A stretch of DNA of 64,000 nt from Aquimarina sp. AU474 (GCF_900312815.1 NZ_OMPE01000006.1:124001-188000), one strand, 5' to 3'; shown: positions 26,152 through 36,401, counted from the first letter of the stretch. Notes: generated by a model not told the origin, from the letters alone. Numbers and translations: made by a program.

Positions 26152-28065
26152 ATGCAAAAAATAATACTACCAATTCTGGTGGTGATCACCATGTTTAATT
26201 TTGTGAAAGTTTCGGCGCAAGAAGAAATTGATCTTAATAGCGCTGTGATTGATTCTGTATTAGTTAAGAATGCTAATGCAGTAGTGAGGTCTGAAGAGGT
26301 AACCATAGAAATAAATTCGGTTAATTCGATTACTACAAAAGTTAAGAAGGTAATTACCGTACTTAATAAATATGGTGATAGACACGCCGATTCTTTTGAA
26401 GTTTTTGACAAATCAAGAAGAGTTAAAAAAATAAGCGCGATTTTTTATGACCATACGGGTAAAGAAATTAAGAAATACAAAAAAGGTGATTTTGTAGATC
26501 GTAGTATGATAAACTCAGGTGAATTGTTTGATGACACTCGAATTTTGTACATTAACTATACCGCCGTGGGATATCCATATACGATGGTTTTCGAAAGCGA
26601 AATAGAAAATTCGACTACAGCATTTATTAGACCTTGGCGACCTGTTTCATCAAATTATTTGAGCACCCAAAGGTCAGTTTATGCAATCTCAAACCCTAAA
26701 AAACTTCCTCTTAAAATTAAAGAATCCAATTTTGATAATTATTTGATAAACAATCAAAAGGAAGAAGGAATAATAACATATTCTATTGTTAATATTTCTG
26801 CTAAAGAGTCAGAGGTTTTGAGTCCTTTAGGAGATGATGTTTTTCCGTTGGTAAATGTAGCGTTAACTAATTTTGTTTTAGAAGGTGTACATGGATCTGC
26901 ATTGGATTGGAAGTCGTTGGGCAAATGGATGTATGAGGAACTTTTAAAAGATCGAGATCAATTACCTCAAGAAACAATAGATGAGGTCAATAAATTGGTT
27001 AAAGGGGCGAAATCAAAAAGGGAAAAAGCCAAATTGATATATGAGTATGTACAAGAAAAAACAAGGTATATAAGTGTGCAATTGGGTATAGGAGGATGGA
27101 TGCCATTTTTGGCTAGCGATGTGGATCGATTGGGGTATGGAGATTGTAAAGCATTAACCAATTATACAAAAGCCTTATTAGAAAGTCAAGAAATCCCTTC
27201 ATATTATACAGTAGTATTTGCAAAAAAAAGAAAAGACATTGATCCTGATTTTACATCTATACAAGGAAATCATGTAATTCTTAATATTCCTGAAGAAGGA
27301 GAGGATATATGGTTAGAGTGTACTAATCAAACAGTGCCTTTTGATTTTATAGGTGACTTTACCGATGATAGAAATGTGCTCATCGTTAAGCCAGAAGGGG
27401 GAGAAATCAAAAGAACAAAAAGATACGAACCAGAAGAAAATATATTACGCACCAAAGCTACTGTAGAATTAAATGACAATGCATCAATGACTGCTACTGT
27501 AGAGAGGATATCAGAAGGATTAGAATATGATTGGAGATATAGAAATCAATTTGAAACGCCGAAAGATCAAAAAGCACATTATAAAGAGAATTGGGGGTAT
27601 ATTAATAATATAGAAATTAATTCGATTAAATTTAATGATAACAAGGATGTTGTTAAGTTTACAGAACAGATAGTTGTTTCTTGTGCTAACTATACAAAGA
27701 AGGTAGGAAATCGCTTATTAGTAACTCCAAATGTGTTTAGTTGTGATCAAATTAATTTACCTCAATATACCAATAGAAATACACCTCTTCTAATATCTAG
27801 TGGTTATGTGAATACAGATGAATACGATATCAATCTTCCTGAGGGGTATGTTGTGAATAATTTACCGAAAAAAAAGGTGCTAGAAACCGAATTTGGAAAG
27901 TATACCCACGAGTTAGAAAAAATAGATGATTCAAAAATTAAATTTAGAAGGTATCTTAAGATTATAGACGGAATGTATCCAAAAGAGAAATATGAAGAAT
28001 ATCGAAAATTTAGATCCGAAATCAAAAAAATAGATAAATCCAGAATTGTGCTAAAAAAACTTTAA
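26152..28065 (+). CDS. DUF3857/transglutaminase-like envelope protein, catalytic triad retained
   Basis: 637 residues with a signal peptide (about 1-22, VSAQ). An N-terminal DUF3857 beta domain (about 40-220) is followed by a transglutaminase-like domain. The putative catalytic Cys is C332 (GYGDCKALTNYTKALL), with H374 (QGNHVIL) and an acidic E389 (WLECTNQ), so a cysteine-dependent activity is plausible. It probably acts in the periplasm or at the outer membrane. Function is not established in this family. It heads a run of three related genes and is the only one of the three that keeps the Cys and His. Confidence 0.8.
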   Translation: MQKIILPILVVITMFNFVKVSAQEEIDLNSAVIDSVLVKNANAVVRSEEVTIEINSVNSITTKVKKVITVLNKYGDRHADSFEVFDKSRRVKKISAIFYDHTGKEIKKYKKGDFVDRSMINSGELFDDTRILYINYTAVGYPYTMVFESEIENSTTAFIRPWRPVSSNYLSTQRSVYAISNPKKLPLKIKESNFDNYLINNQKEEGIITYSIVNISAKESEVLSPLGDDVFPLVNVALTNFVLEGVHGSALDWKSLGKWMYEELLKDRDQLPQETIDEVNKLVKGAKSKREKAKLIYEYVQEKTRYISVQLGIGGWMPFLASDVDRLGYGDCKALTNYTKALLESQEIPSYYTVVFAKKRKDIDPDFTSIQGNHVILNIPEEGEDIWLECTNQTVPFDFIGDFTDDRNVLIVKPEGGEIKRTKRYEPEENILRTKATVELNDNASMTATVERISEGLEYDWRYRNQFETPKDQKAHYKENWGYINNIEINSIKFNDNKDVVKFTEQIVVSCANYTKKVGNRLLVTPNVFSCDQINLPQYTNRNTPLLISSGYVNTDEYDINLPEGYVVNNLPKKKVLETEFGKYTHELEKIDDSKIKFRRYLKIIDGMYPKEKYEEYRKFRSEIKKIDKSRIVLKKL

Positions 28066-28083
28066 ATACGTATTGATTAGATT

Positions 28084-30051
28084 ATGAGTTATATGGATAA
28101 GTTATTATTAGGATTAGTTTTGATCTGTTCACTACATTCTTTTGGTCAAGAGTATGAATTTGGGAAGATTTCTAAAGAAGAACTTTTAGAGCAATCATAT
28201 CCGCTCGATAGTGCTGCAAACGCAGCAGTATTATATAAAAGTAAAAAAATTAGGTACAAATATGACAAGGAGCAAGGGTTCGTATTAATCACTGAAGTTC
28301 ATAAAAGAATTAAATTATATAATAAAAATGGGTTTGACTATGCTACTGAAGAGATGTTTTTATTTGATAGTAATGGAGTTAAAGAAAAAATGTTGGGTCT
28401 TACGGGCAAGACGTATTCAATTTCTGGAGATGATATTGTTGAAACTAAACTAAAAAAAGAAGGAGTGTTCAAGGTAGCAGATTCTGATTACATTAATAAG
28501 GTTTCATTTACAATGCCCGCTATCAAAGAAGGATCGATTATAGAATTTAAATATAAAATATTATCTCCTTTTTCTAGAAGTATCGATAGACTTTTGTTGC
28601 AGTATGATATACCGATAAAAAAAATAAAAATCTCTTTAGCTATTCCAGAATATTACAATTTTAGAAAGAGAACTTCAGGCTTTTTACCTATTAATATCAA
28701 AGAATCATCAGATAGGCAAAGTGATCTTTTTTTAGGAAATAGTATTGATTATAATGTAACTAAATATCAAATAGATTCGGAAAATGTCCCAGCATTTAAA
28801 AAAGAACCTTATTCTGGAAATTACAAAAATTATATTTCAACATTAAGTTTTGAGTTACAATCTACTCAATTCCCTTATAGCTCCATAACTAACTATGGAA
28901 CTACTTGGGGAGCTATTGCTAGAGGAGCATTTAAAGACTCACGATTTGGTGGAGCAATGAAAAACAATAAGTATTTTAAAGATGATATTGATCAATTAGT
29001 TTCTGAAATATCTAATCCATTAGAAAAAACGAAATTGATATATGAATATGTGAAAGATAAAATTACCTGGAATAACAGAAATGCTTTGATTCCTAGAAAA
29101 AGCATGAAAAAAGTATATCAAGAAGGAATAGGAAATGCGGCCGAAATTAATTTGATGTTGATTGCAATGTTAAAGTATGCTAAGATTAATGTGAAACCAA
29201 TATTAGTTACTACTAACGACAAACCTTTGTCGATGTTCCCCACAATTCAAGGGCTAGACTATGTCCTTGCAAGAGTTAGAATAAATGATGATATATTATT
29301 TCTTGATGCTACAGATAAATATGGAGAACCTAATGTTTTACCAAATAGAGTAGTCCATGGATTAGGAAGGTTGATTGCAGAAAGTGGAAATTCTGAAATG
29401 ATCTTTTTTAGACCATCAAAAATTTCTAAAAAACAAAATATATTGATGTGCGAAATGGGAAGTGATGGTAATGTAAGAGGAAGGCAAAGGATAAAACATA
29501 CTTTTTATGAAGCACATGATTTTAGAATAAAAAATACCTTAAAGAAAGAAGAGGAACAGAGGAAAAGAATAGGTGATCTGTATAGCCTTCAAAACATTTC
29601 TGAATATAAAATCAGTAATTTAAAAGACATAGGTAAGCCAGTTGTAGAGAGTTTTGCGTTTGAAACATCTGATGAGGTGGAAGTTATAGATGATGAGTTG
29701 TTTTTTTCACCACTTTTGTTCTTGAGAAATAGAGAAAATATATTCAAATCTAATGAACGGTTATATCCAGTGGATTTGGGTTATGGAGTATCTAAAAGTT
29801 ATTCAGTGAATATTAAAATACCTGAGGGTTATGAAATCATTGAAAAACCAGATGATATGGGGCTTAAATTATCTGATGATATTGGAAGTTTTATGTTTCG
29901 AATGAAAGTTGTAGGAAATACGATCCAAATCTCTGTTAAGGAAACTTTAAACGTCCCATTAGTTATGGAACAATATTATACTGAGTTAAAAACATTTTAT
30001 GATTTGTTAATTCAAAAAGAAAGCGATCAAATAGTGCTTAAAAAAATATAA
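28084..30051 (+). CDS. DUF3857 protein with degenerate transglutaminase domain (1)
   Basis: 655 residues with a signal peptide (to about residue 21, SFGQ). It shares its N-terminal block (EYEFGKISKEELLEQSY, PLDSAANAAVLYKSKKI) with the next gene, to which it is a clear paralog. At the position of the transglutaminase Cys it has A352 (IGNAAEIN), and the His position reads Asp (GLDYVL); the Asp of LDATDKYGEP is kept. It therefore looks catalytically dead or repurposed, perhaps for binding. The function is unknown. Confidence 0.78.
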   Translation: MSYMDKLLLGLVLICSLHSFGQEYEFGKISKEELLEQSYPLDSAANAAVLYKSKKIRYKYDKEQGFVLITEVHKRIKLYNKNGFDYATEEMFLFDSNGVKEKMLGLTGKTYSISGDDIVETKLKKEGVFKVADSDYINKVSFTMPAIKEGSIIEFKYKILSPFSRSIDRLLLQYDIPIKKIKISLAIPEYYNFRKRTSGFLPINIKESSDRQSDLFLGNSIDYNVTKYQIDSENVPAFKKEPYSGNYKNYISTLSFELQSTQFPYSSITNYGTTWGAIARGAFKDSRFGGAMKNNKYFKDDIDQLVSEISNPLEKTKLIYEYVKDKITWNNRNALIPRKSMKKVYQEGIGNAAEINLMLIAMLKYAKINVKPILVTTNDKPLSMFPTIQGLDYVLARVRINDDILFLDATDKYGEPNVLPNRVVHGLGRLIAESGNSEMIFFRPSKISKKQNILMCEMGSDGNVRGRQRIKHTFYEAHDFRIKNTLKKEEEQRKRIGDLYSLQNISEYKISNLKDIGKPVVESFAFETSDEVEVIDDELFFSPLLFLRNRENIFKSNERLYPVDLGYGVSKSYSVNIKIPEGYEIIEKPDDMGLKLSDDIGSFMFRMKVVGNTIQISVKETLNVPLVMEQYYTELKTFYDLLIQKESDQIVLKKI

Positions 30052-30066
30052 AGTTAGCTAACCATT

Positions 30067-32127
30067 ATGAACATTATTACTAAATTGATATTAGGATGTA
30101 TTTTAGTATCATCAATTAATTGCCTTGCGCAGGATTATAAATATGGAAAAGTATCCAAAGAAGAACTTTTAGAACAATCATATGCATTAGATAGTACGGC
30201 TAATGCAGTGGTTTTGTATGAGAGCAAAAGAGTATATTACGAATATAACCCTACAGTAAGATGGTTTTTGTTAATAACAGAAGTACATCGAAGAGTAAAA
30301 CTGTACAATGAAAATGGATTTGAGTATGCATCAGATGATTTTTTGTTGTATAAAAACACAAGAGCCAACGAAAAGGTAAGCGACCTCAAAGGGATAACAT
30401 ATAGTATTGAGGGCGATAAAATTATAAAGACTAAGTTAAAAAAGGAGGGCATATTCGAAAATGAGTTTTCTGATAACTATGATCAGATTAAATTTACAAT
30501 GCCTGATTTAAAAGATAATTCGGTTATAGAATATAAGTATAAAATAATTTCTCCATTCGTATATAATATGGATCGTATTGTTTTACAGGGGCAGATCCCG
30601 ATTAAAAAATTAGAAGTCAAAGTAGAAGCTCCTGAGTATTTTAATTTTAAAAAATTTACAACAGGGTATTTGCCTATAAATTTAAAGGAATCATCTTCGG
30701 ATGGGCAATTTGTATATATTCCTGAAAGAAGCAAAACTGTAAATGTACTGAAAAGAGGAGGAGGAAATGTACGAGGAGAACTTGGATTTTCTTCAAAATA
30801 TAGAGGGAAACAAAGAACAATAGATTACAAAATTAAAGTAAACACAATTTTGTCTACAGATGTGCCTGCATTCAAAATGGAAGCATATTCAGGTAATGTA
30901 AGCAATTATATATCCTCTGTAGTTTACGAATTACAGTTTACAAAGTTTGGTAATTCTGTAGAGAATTATGCTACATCGTGGGAAGAGATTATTAAAAAAA
31001 TATACTCCAATCCTAATTTTGGGGGAGAATTAAATAAGACCAGTTATTATAAAGATGATATCCAACAATTAGTCGGCGGGATAGGTGATCCTGTAAAAAA
31101 AGCAGGTTTGATTTACAATTTTGTAAAAAATAAAATGAATTGGAACGGTAAATATAGCGTTGTTACAAGAGGAGGGGTACGAAAAGCCTACAAGGAAGGA
31201 ACGGGTAATGCCGCCGAGATTAACCTTATGTTGACTTCAATGTTAAAATATGCGGGAATAAAAGCAAATCCTGTATTGGTAACTTCAAATACCAAAGTTG
31301 TTTCTTTGTTTCCTACTTTAGATGGGTTTGATTATGTAATTTCTCGTGTAAAATTACCTAATGGAGGCGCGATTTATTTAGATGCTACAGATAAATATGG
31401 TGAACCTAATATTTTGCCTACTAGAGTAATACAAGGTGTAGCTAGAATTATTGCAGAAACAGGGAATTCACAACGTTTAAACCTTCGCCCGGGAAAACCT
31501 TCTTTGAATAGAAATAGTATACAATATGAAATAGATACTGATGGTGTTGTAAAAGGGAAATCGAATACGTATCATTTAGACTATTTAGCTCATAATTTTA
31601 GAGATAAATATGGTATCTATGATCAAGAATCTCAAATAAAAAGAATAAAAGAAAAGTATGAAATAAATGAATTAACCAATTATGAAGTTAAAGGAACGAC
31701 TGACTTAGGTAAACCTGTTAATGAACGTTTCGAATTTGTAGTTGATGATCAAATTGAAGTCATAGATAACGAAATGTTCTTTTCTCCTTTATTATTTTTG
31801 CGTCATAAAGAAAATATATTCAAATCTGATGATCGAAGATATCCAGTAGATTTCGGGTATGGATTTTCAGACATGTATATGGTAAACATAAAAATACCCG
31901 AAGGTTATGAAATTGCAGAACTGCCAGAATCAGGTGGATTTAAATTGCCAGAGGATATGGGATCTTTTTCATTTAATTCAAAATTGGTGAATGGTATGAT
32001 TCAAATCTCCGTTACAGAGACCATAAATTCTGCAGTTATTTTACCTCAGTATTATCCTGCAGTAAAAGAATATTATAATAAAATCATAGAAAAACAAAGT
32101 GATCAAGTAGTACTTAAAAAGATATAA
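30067..32127 (+). CDS. DUF3857 protein with degenerate transglutaminase domain (2)
   Basis: 686 residues, signal peptide (LAQ at about 22). Strongly similar in order and sequence to the preceding protein, with one obvious insertion of about 40 residues (around 215-260, rich in Gly/Arg, e.g. VLKRGGGNVRGELGF). The catalytic Cys position is A382 (GTGNAAEIN) and the His position is Asp (GFDYVI). Both paralogs end in SDQ(I/V)VLKKI. Local tandem duplication is likely. It is followed three bases later by the MazG-like gene. Confidence 0.78.
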   Translation: MNIITKLILGCILVSSINCLAQDYKYGKVSKEELLEQSYALDSTANAVVLYESKRVYYEYNPTVRWFLLITEVHRRVKLYNENGFEYASDDFLLYKNTRANEKVSDLKGITYSIEGDKIIKTKLKKEGIFENEFSDNYDQIKFTMPDLKDNSVIEYKYKIISPFVYNMDRIVLQGQIPIKKLEVKVEAPEYFNFKKFTTGYLPINLKESSSDGQFVYIPERSKTVNVLKRGGGNVRGELGFSSKYRGKQRTIDYKIKVNTILSTDVPAFKMEAYSGNVSNYISSVVYELQFTKFGNSVENYATSWEEIIKKIYSNPNFGGELNKTSYYKDDIQQLVGGIGDPVKKAGLIYNFVKNKMNWNGKYSVVTRGGVRKAYKEGTGNAAEINLMLTSMLKYAGIKANPVLVTSNTKVVSLFPTLDGFDYVISRVKLPNGGAIYLDATDKYGEPNILPTRVIQGVARIIAETGNSQRLNLRPGKPSLNRNSIQYEIDTDGVVKGKSNTYHLDYLAHNFRDKYGIYDQESQIKRIKEKYEINELTNYEVKGTTDLGKPVNERFEFVVDDQIEVIDNEMFFSPLLFLRHKENIFKSDDRRYPVDFGYGFSDMYMVNIKIPEGYEIAELPESGGFKLPEDMGSFSFNSKLVNGMIQISVTETINSAVILPQYYPAVKEYYNKIIEKQSDQVVLKKI

Positions 32128-32129
32128 TT

Positions 32130-32456
32130 ATGAATATCCAAAATGCACAACAAGCAGTCGATGACTGGATCAAAAATCATGGAGTAAGATATTTTAATGA
32201 ATTAACCAATATGGCACAACTTACCGAAGAAGTTGGTGAAGTGGCCCGAATTATTGCAAGACGCTATGGAGAACAGAGTGAAAAAGAGAGTGATAAAGGT
32301 AAAGACCTGGGTGAAGAATTAGCCGATGTAATGTTTGTTGTGCTTTGTCTTGCAAATCAGACTGGTGTAAATCTTCAAGAGGCTTTTGATAAAAAATTAG
32401 ATGTCAAAACCAAAAGAGATCATGATCGACACCATAATAATGAAAAACTAAAATAA
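32130..32456 (+). CDS. MazG-like nucleotide pyrophosphohydrolase
   Basis: 108-residue all-alpha NTP-PPase. The metal-binding signature is visible as LTEEVGEVARII...EELADVMFVVLCLAN (EExxE plus ExxD). It is predicted to hydrolyse (d)NTPs to monophosphates, possibly as house-cleaning. Start ATG 32130; its stop overlaps the next ATG by one base. Confidence 0.87.
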   Translation: MNIQNAQQAVDDWIKNHGVRYFNELTNMAQLTEEVGEVARIIARRYGEQSEKESDKGKDLGEELADVMFVVLCLANQTGVNLQEAFDKKLDVKTKRDHDRHHNNEKLK

Positions 32457-32710
32457 TGTTTTTGACTATACTTTCTTCCAAGAGATATTGGATCACTGTT
32501 CTTTATATAGGCTTAGGTTTTATAGTAATATTTAGTGTTATTGAGCACTTTATGCAATATAGCGGAATAGATATAGATACCTTTGTGAAAGAACGAATTG
32601 AAAATAGGCAGTGGATGAGATATTTGCTATCTAGATTGGCAGGTGGCCTCCTCTATGGTATGATCATGGGGTATTACTTTGAATTAAGAAAACAAAAATC
32701 AAATCGATAA
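32456..32710 (+). CDS. Small two-helix membrane protein, unknown function
   Basis: 84 residues with two hydrophobic segments (about 10-29, WITVLYIGLGFIVIFSVIEH, and 60-74, LAGGLLYGMIMGYYF) separated by a charged loop (ERIENRQW). Not recognised as a named family. Its placement between the MazG-like gene and aroA, with a one-base overlap and a one-base gap, indicates co-translation in the same operon. Confidence 0.7.
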   Translation: MFLTILSSKRYWITVLYIGLGFIVIFSVIEHFMQYSGIDIDTFVKERIENRQWMRYLLSRLAGGLLYGMIMGYYFELRKQKSNR

Positions 32711-32711
32711 G

Positions 32712-33932
32712 ATGAATTTGAAATTAGAACATATTTCGAATCTAAAGGATAACACTTTACAGATAACAGGTTCTAAAAGTGAAACCAATAGGTTATTACT
32801 TTTACAAGCATTGTATCCCAATGTAAATATTGATAATGTATCTAACAGTGATGACTCTCAATTAATGCAAAAGGCATTGACTAGTGATGAAACTATTGTG
32901 GATATCCATCATGCTGGTACGGCAATGCGTTTTCTAACAGCTTATTTTGCAGTGCAAGAGGGTAGAGAAACTATACTTACTGGGAGTAAAAGAATGCAAG
33001 AGCGTCCTATTAAGATATTAGTAGATGCTTTAAAACAATTGGGTTGCGAGATAGGTTACGAAAAAGAAATAGGATACCCACCCATAAAAATTATGGGAAA
33101 AAAACCTACATCAAATCGAGTAGAGCTGCAAGCAAATGTAAGTAGTCAATATATCTCAGCGTTAATGTTGATCGCTTCGTCACTACCAAATGGTTTAGTA
33201 ATTTCATTATTGGGAAAAGTGACATCAGTTCCTTATATCAAAATGACGTTAAGTTTACTTGAGGATATTGGGGTACAGGGAACATTTGAAAATAATACTA
33301 TTACGATTGAACCTAATAAAGTAGGTCTGTCCAAAAATATGGTTGTAGAATCAGATTGGAGTTCTGCTTCTTATTTTTATAGTATTGTGGCGTTATCTAG
33401 TAATGCAACCCTAACCATTGGGAGTTATAAAAAAGAAAGCTATCAAGGAGATTCTGCCTTGGTAGAAATTTATAAAAACCTAGGAGTAGAAACCATTTTT
33501 GGAGAGCAAAACATAACTTTAAAAAAAATACCGGATAGTACGGTTGCGATCCCTGAAGGTTTGGATTTATCAAACTCTCCAGACATTGCTCAAACAATAG
33601 TTGTTACTTGCTTTGGATTAAGTATAGGATGTTATCTTACAGGGTTACATACTTTAAAAATTAAAGAAACCGATAGACTTGAAGCATTAAAGGCCGAAAT
33701 AGAGAAATTAGGTGGAGAAATACAAATCACTCAGGATACTTTGAGGTTGTTACCTACATCTCAAATCAATAAAGGGATTTCTATAGCAACATATAATGAT
33801 CATCGCATGGCTATGGCTTTTGCTCCCTTAGCGCTTAGAACAAATTTGGATATAGAAGATGCTAATGTAGTTTCAAAATCATATCCAGATTTTTGGACAG
33901 ATTTGCAGCAATTGGGGTTCAAAACTTTATAG
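32712..33932 (+). CDS. aroA: 3-phosphoshikimate 1-carboxyvinyltransferase (EPSP synthase)
   Basis: Sixth shikimate-pathway step, joining shikimate 3-phosphate and phosphoenolpyruvate. 406 residues; GSKSETNRLLLLQAL at the start, HAGTAMRFLTAYFA, the domain-linker block SSASYFYS, IKETDRLEALKAEI and YNDHRMAMAFAPLAL are all diagnostic. It is slightly shorter than the E. coli enzyme, as is common in Bacteroidota. Nothing links its regulation to the attenuated Phe/Tyr operon 8 kb upstream. Confidence 0.96.
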   Translation: MNLKLEHISNLKDNTLQITGSKSETNRLLLLQALYPNVNIDNVSNSDDSQLMQKALTSDETIVDIHHAGTAMRFLTAYFAVQEGRETILTGSKRMQERPIKILVDALKQLGCEIGYEKEIGYPPIKIMGKKPTSNRVELQANVSSQYISALMLIASSLPNGLVISLLGKVTSVPYIKMTLSLLEDIGVQGTFENNTITIEPNKVGLSKNMVVESDWSSASYFYSIVALSSNATLTIGSYKKESYQGDSALVEIYKNLGVETIFGEQNITLKKIPDSTVAIPEGLDLSNSPDIAQTIVVTCFGLSIGCYLTGLHTLKIKETDRLEALKAEIEKLGGEIQITQDTLRLLPTSQINKGISIATYNDHRMAMAFAPLALRTNLDIEDANVVSKSYPDFWTDLQQLGFKTL

Positions 33933-34045
33933 TTTAAAAAAATCTTTAGCTGGTTTATGAATGGTCTACTTACCATTATAAGGGGCATCTACTCCTATGT
34001 TATAGGATAATTGTTATATAAGAGATAAAATATATCTCGATTTAC

Positions 34046-34077
34046 TTGACAACGCCTATCACGAGATCGTATATTTG
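34046..34077 (+). promoter_or_regulatory. Promoter of queA
   Basis: TTG (34046-34048), 21-base spacer and a perfect TAnnTTTG (TATATTTG, 34070-34077), 24 bases before the queA ATG. Confidence 0.65.
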
Positions 34078-34100
34078 CACCTTCAAAAAAACAGACACGA

Positions 34101-35150
34101 ATGAAGTTATCACATTTCAATTTTGACCTTCCACAAGATTTATTAGCAGAGTACCCGGCAGAAAACAGGGACGAATCTCGTTTAATGGTTCTTAACAGAA
34201 AGGAACAAACTATCGAACATAAGCAGTTCAAAGATTTAATTGATTATTTTGAACCTAATGATGTTATGGTGGTTAATAACACTAAGGTTTTTCCTGCTCG
34301 ATTATATGGAAATAAAGAGAAAACTGGTGCTAGGATTGAAGTGTTCTTATTACGAGAGTTAAATTCTGAAACACGCCTTTGGGATGTACTTGTTGATCCT
34401 GCAAGGAAAATACGTATTGGAAACAAACTTTATTTTGGAGATGATGAGAGTTTAGTGGCAGAAGTTATTGATAATACTACATCAAGAGGGCGTACGTTAC
34501 GTTTCTTATATGACGGATCTTATGACGAGTTTAGACAAAAGCTTACAGATCTTGGAGAGACTCCATTGCCAAAGTATATTAAAAGAGATACAGAACCTCA
34601 AGATGAAGAAAGGTACCAAACTATATATGCCAAAAATGAAGGAGCGGTAGCTGCTCCAACTGCGGGATTACACTTTTCTAAACACTTAATGAAGCGTTTG
34701 GAGATTAAAGGTGTAGATTTTGCCGAAATTACATTGCATGTTGGTTTAGGAACTTTTAACCCAGTTGAGGTTGAAGATTTGTCAAAACATAAAATGGATA
34801 GCGAAGAAGCTTATGTTACAGCTCATGCTGCAAATATCATTAATTCTGGTATAGAGAATAAAAATAAGATATGTGCGGTTGGGACTACGGTGATGAGAGC
34901 TCTAGAGAGCTCCGTGTCTTCAGAAAGAACCTTAAACGAATTTAGAGGGTGGACCAATAAATTTATTTTTCCTCCGTATGATTTTAGTATTGCAAATTGT
35001 ATGATTACTAATTTTCATACACCAAAATCTACTTTGTTAATGATGGTTTCTGCATTTGCTGGTCATGATTTTATTAAGGAAGCTTATGAAGAAGCTGTAA
35101 AAGAGAAGTATAAATTTTATTCTTATGGTGATGCTATGCTTATTATCTAA
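34101..35150 (+). CDS. queA: S-adenosylmethionine:tRNA ribosyltransferase-isomerase
   Basis: Makes epoxyqueuosine in tRNA by transferring the ribosyl part of SAM to preQ1-tRNA. 349 residues with the family start [58 protein letters not shown] and [18 protein letters not shown], all intact. Single-gene transcript between its own promoter and a strong terminator. Confidence 0.97.
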   Translation: MKLSHFNFDLPQDLLAEYPAENRDESRLMVLNRKEQTIEHKQFKDLIDYFEPNDVMVVNNTKVFPARLYGNKEKTGARIEVFLLRELNSETRLWDVLVDPARKIRIGNKLYFGDDESLVAEVIDNTTSRGRTLRFLYDGSYDEFRQKLTDLGETPLPKYIKRDTEPQDEERYQTIYAKNEGAVAAPTAGLHFSKHLMKRLEIKGVDFAEITLHVGLGTFNPVEVEDLSKHKMDSEEAYVTAHAANIINSGIENKNKICAVGTTVMRALESSVSSERTLNEFRGWTNKFIFPPYDFSIANCMITNFHTPKSTLLMMVSAFAGHDFIKEAYEEAVKEKYKFYSYGDAMLII

Positions 35151-35172
35151 GAAAAAATATTAACATAATCGC

Positions 35173-35209
35173 AACCCTGTTTAATACATATTTAAACAGG
35201 GTTTTTTTT
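35173..35209 (+). terminator. Intrinsic terminator of queA
   Basis: AACCCTGTTTAA (35173-35184) pairs over 12 bp with TTAAACAGGGTT (35192-35203), followed by an eight-T run. Confidence 0.9.
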
Positions 35210-35444
35210 ATATATTCTTAAAAATTAAGAGATTAAGATGTTTTTTGTGTAAAAAAAATGCTATTTTCGCCTTCGCAAAAAATTACGGTTTTACCGTAAT
35301 ATAACATAGTGTATTTTGTCGATAAATATTGCATTTTGTCGAAAAAATCATATTGTATATTGTTTATAAAAGGACTTTTTATAGAATTGGATCGTTTTTT
35401 GTATGTTCTGAATTGTTAACCTAGAACTAAACCCAAATTGTAAC
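35210..35444. promoter_or_regulatory. Regulatory region upstream of the DUF2147 gene: palindrome and tandem decamer
   Basis: A perfect palindrome ATTACGGT-TTT-ACCGTAAT lies at 35282-35300. The decamer ATTTTGTCGA occurs at 35313-35322 and again at 35333-35342, exactly 20 bases apart, that is about two helical turns. This looks like an operator array or a structured leader. No coding frame is supported, and no clear TAnnTTTG was placed. Confidence 0.45.
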
Positions 35445-36371
35445 ATGAAAAAAGTAATTTATTACGTAATTATTTTTACTACAACCTTCTCCTTTTCACA
35501 GACTAAAGTGGGATCGGTACACTTTAATGATGTAGATACTTTTGATGGCTCAGAACTTATGCTTAATGGCGCGGGACAACGAGAAAAAATGTATGCCATG
35601 GGGTTGTATCTTGATTTTGAAGTAGATGGAGTGGACGATGGTGTTAGAGTAGCAGAAAAAGATGATAATATGGCAATTACCATAAAAGTTACTTCATCTT
35701 TTGCAGGCCCAGAACTAAAAAATATTATTCGAAATGGAATGGAAAGGGCAACAGATGGTAATAGTTACCTATTAGAAAACCAAATTCGAGATTTCTTAAG
35801 CCTTCTACCCAAGAAAATAAATAAATTTGATATTTTTAAAATTGTTCATACTAAGGGAGGGAACATTTCAGTTTTTAAAAATAGAGAGTTACTTGGTACT
35901 ATTAATAGCCCCGAATTTAAGAAGGCGCTATTTAAAATATGGTTAGGAGAAAACCCTGTAGATTTAGAATTGAAAGAAAATTTACTTGCTTCTTATGAAC
36001 CTAATCCTGTGCTAGGAAAATGGAAGACGTATGATAAAAAAACAGGAGTGGCAATCAACATCGTTCAGATGTATATGTTAAAAGATAAACTTTTTGGTTC
36101 TATTGTAGAAATGTTACGCCATTCAGAAAAAGATGATGTGTGTTACGATTGTCAAGGAGATGATAAAAATCAAAAAGTCGAAGGTTTGGTGATCATTAAA
36201 AACCTTAAACTCAAAGGAGATAATCGTTATGCGGGAGGAAAATTTACAAACATTAGGAGTGGAGAAATCTCAGATTGCCAGATGTGGATTGAAGAGGATA
36301 GTAAAGATGTGCTCTTTGTGAAATACAAAGGAAGTAAGGGAACGCATGAATGGAAAAGAGTAAAGGAATAA
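35445..36371 (+). CDS. Secreted chalcone-isomerase-like / DUF2147 fusion protein
   Basis: 308 residues with a signal peptide (FSFSQ, about residue 19). Residues about 20-180 resemble the chalcone isomerase-like (Chalcone_3) domain of bacterial periplasmic proteins (VGSVHFNDVDTFDGSELMLN, KMYAMGLYLDF). Residues about 190-308 match DUF2147 (VLGKWKTYDKKTGVAINIVQ, CYDCQGDDKNQKVEGLVII). Both parts are usually separate proteins of unknown or lipid-binding function. The gene is monocistronic, with repeats upstream and a terminator downstream. Confidence 0.75.
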   Translation: MKKVIYYVIIFTTTFSFSQTKVGSVHFNDVDTFDGSELMLNGAGQREKMYAMGLYLDFEVDGVDDGVRVAEKDDNMAITIKVTSSFAGPELKNIIRNGMERATDGNSYLLENQIRDFLSLLPKKINKFDIFKIVHTKGGNISVFKNRELLGTINSPEFKKALFKIWLGENPVDLELKENLLASYEPNPVLGKWKTYDKKTGVAINIVQMYMLKDKLFGSIVEMLRHSEKDDVCYDCQGDDKNQKVEGLVIIKNLKLKGDNRYAGGKFTNIRSGEISDCQMWIEEDSKDVLFVKYKGSKGTHEWKRVKE

Positions 36372-36401
36372 ATAGTTCAATTTTTGAAATAATATATATA
36401 A

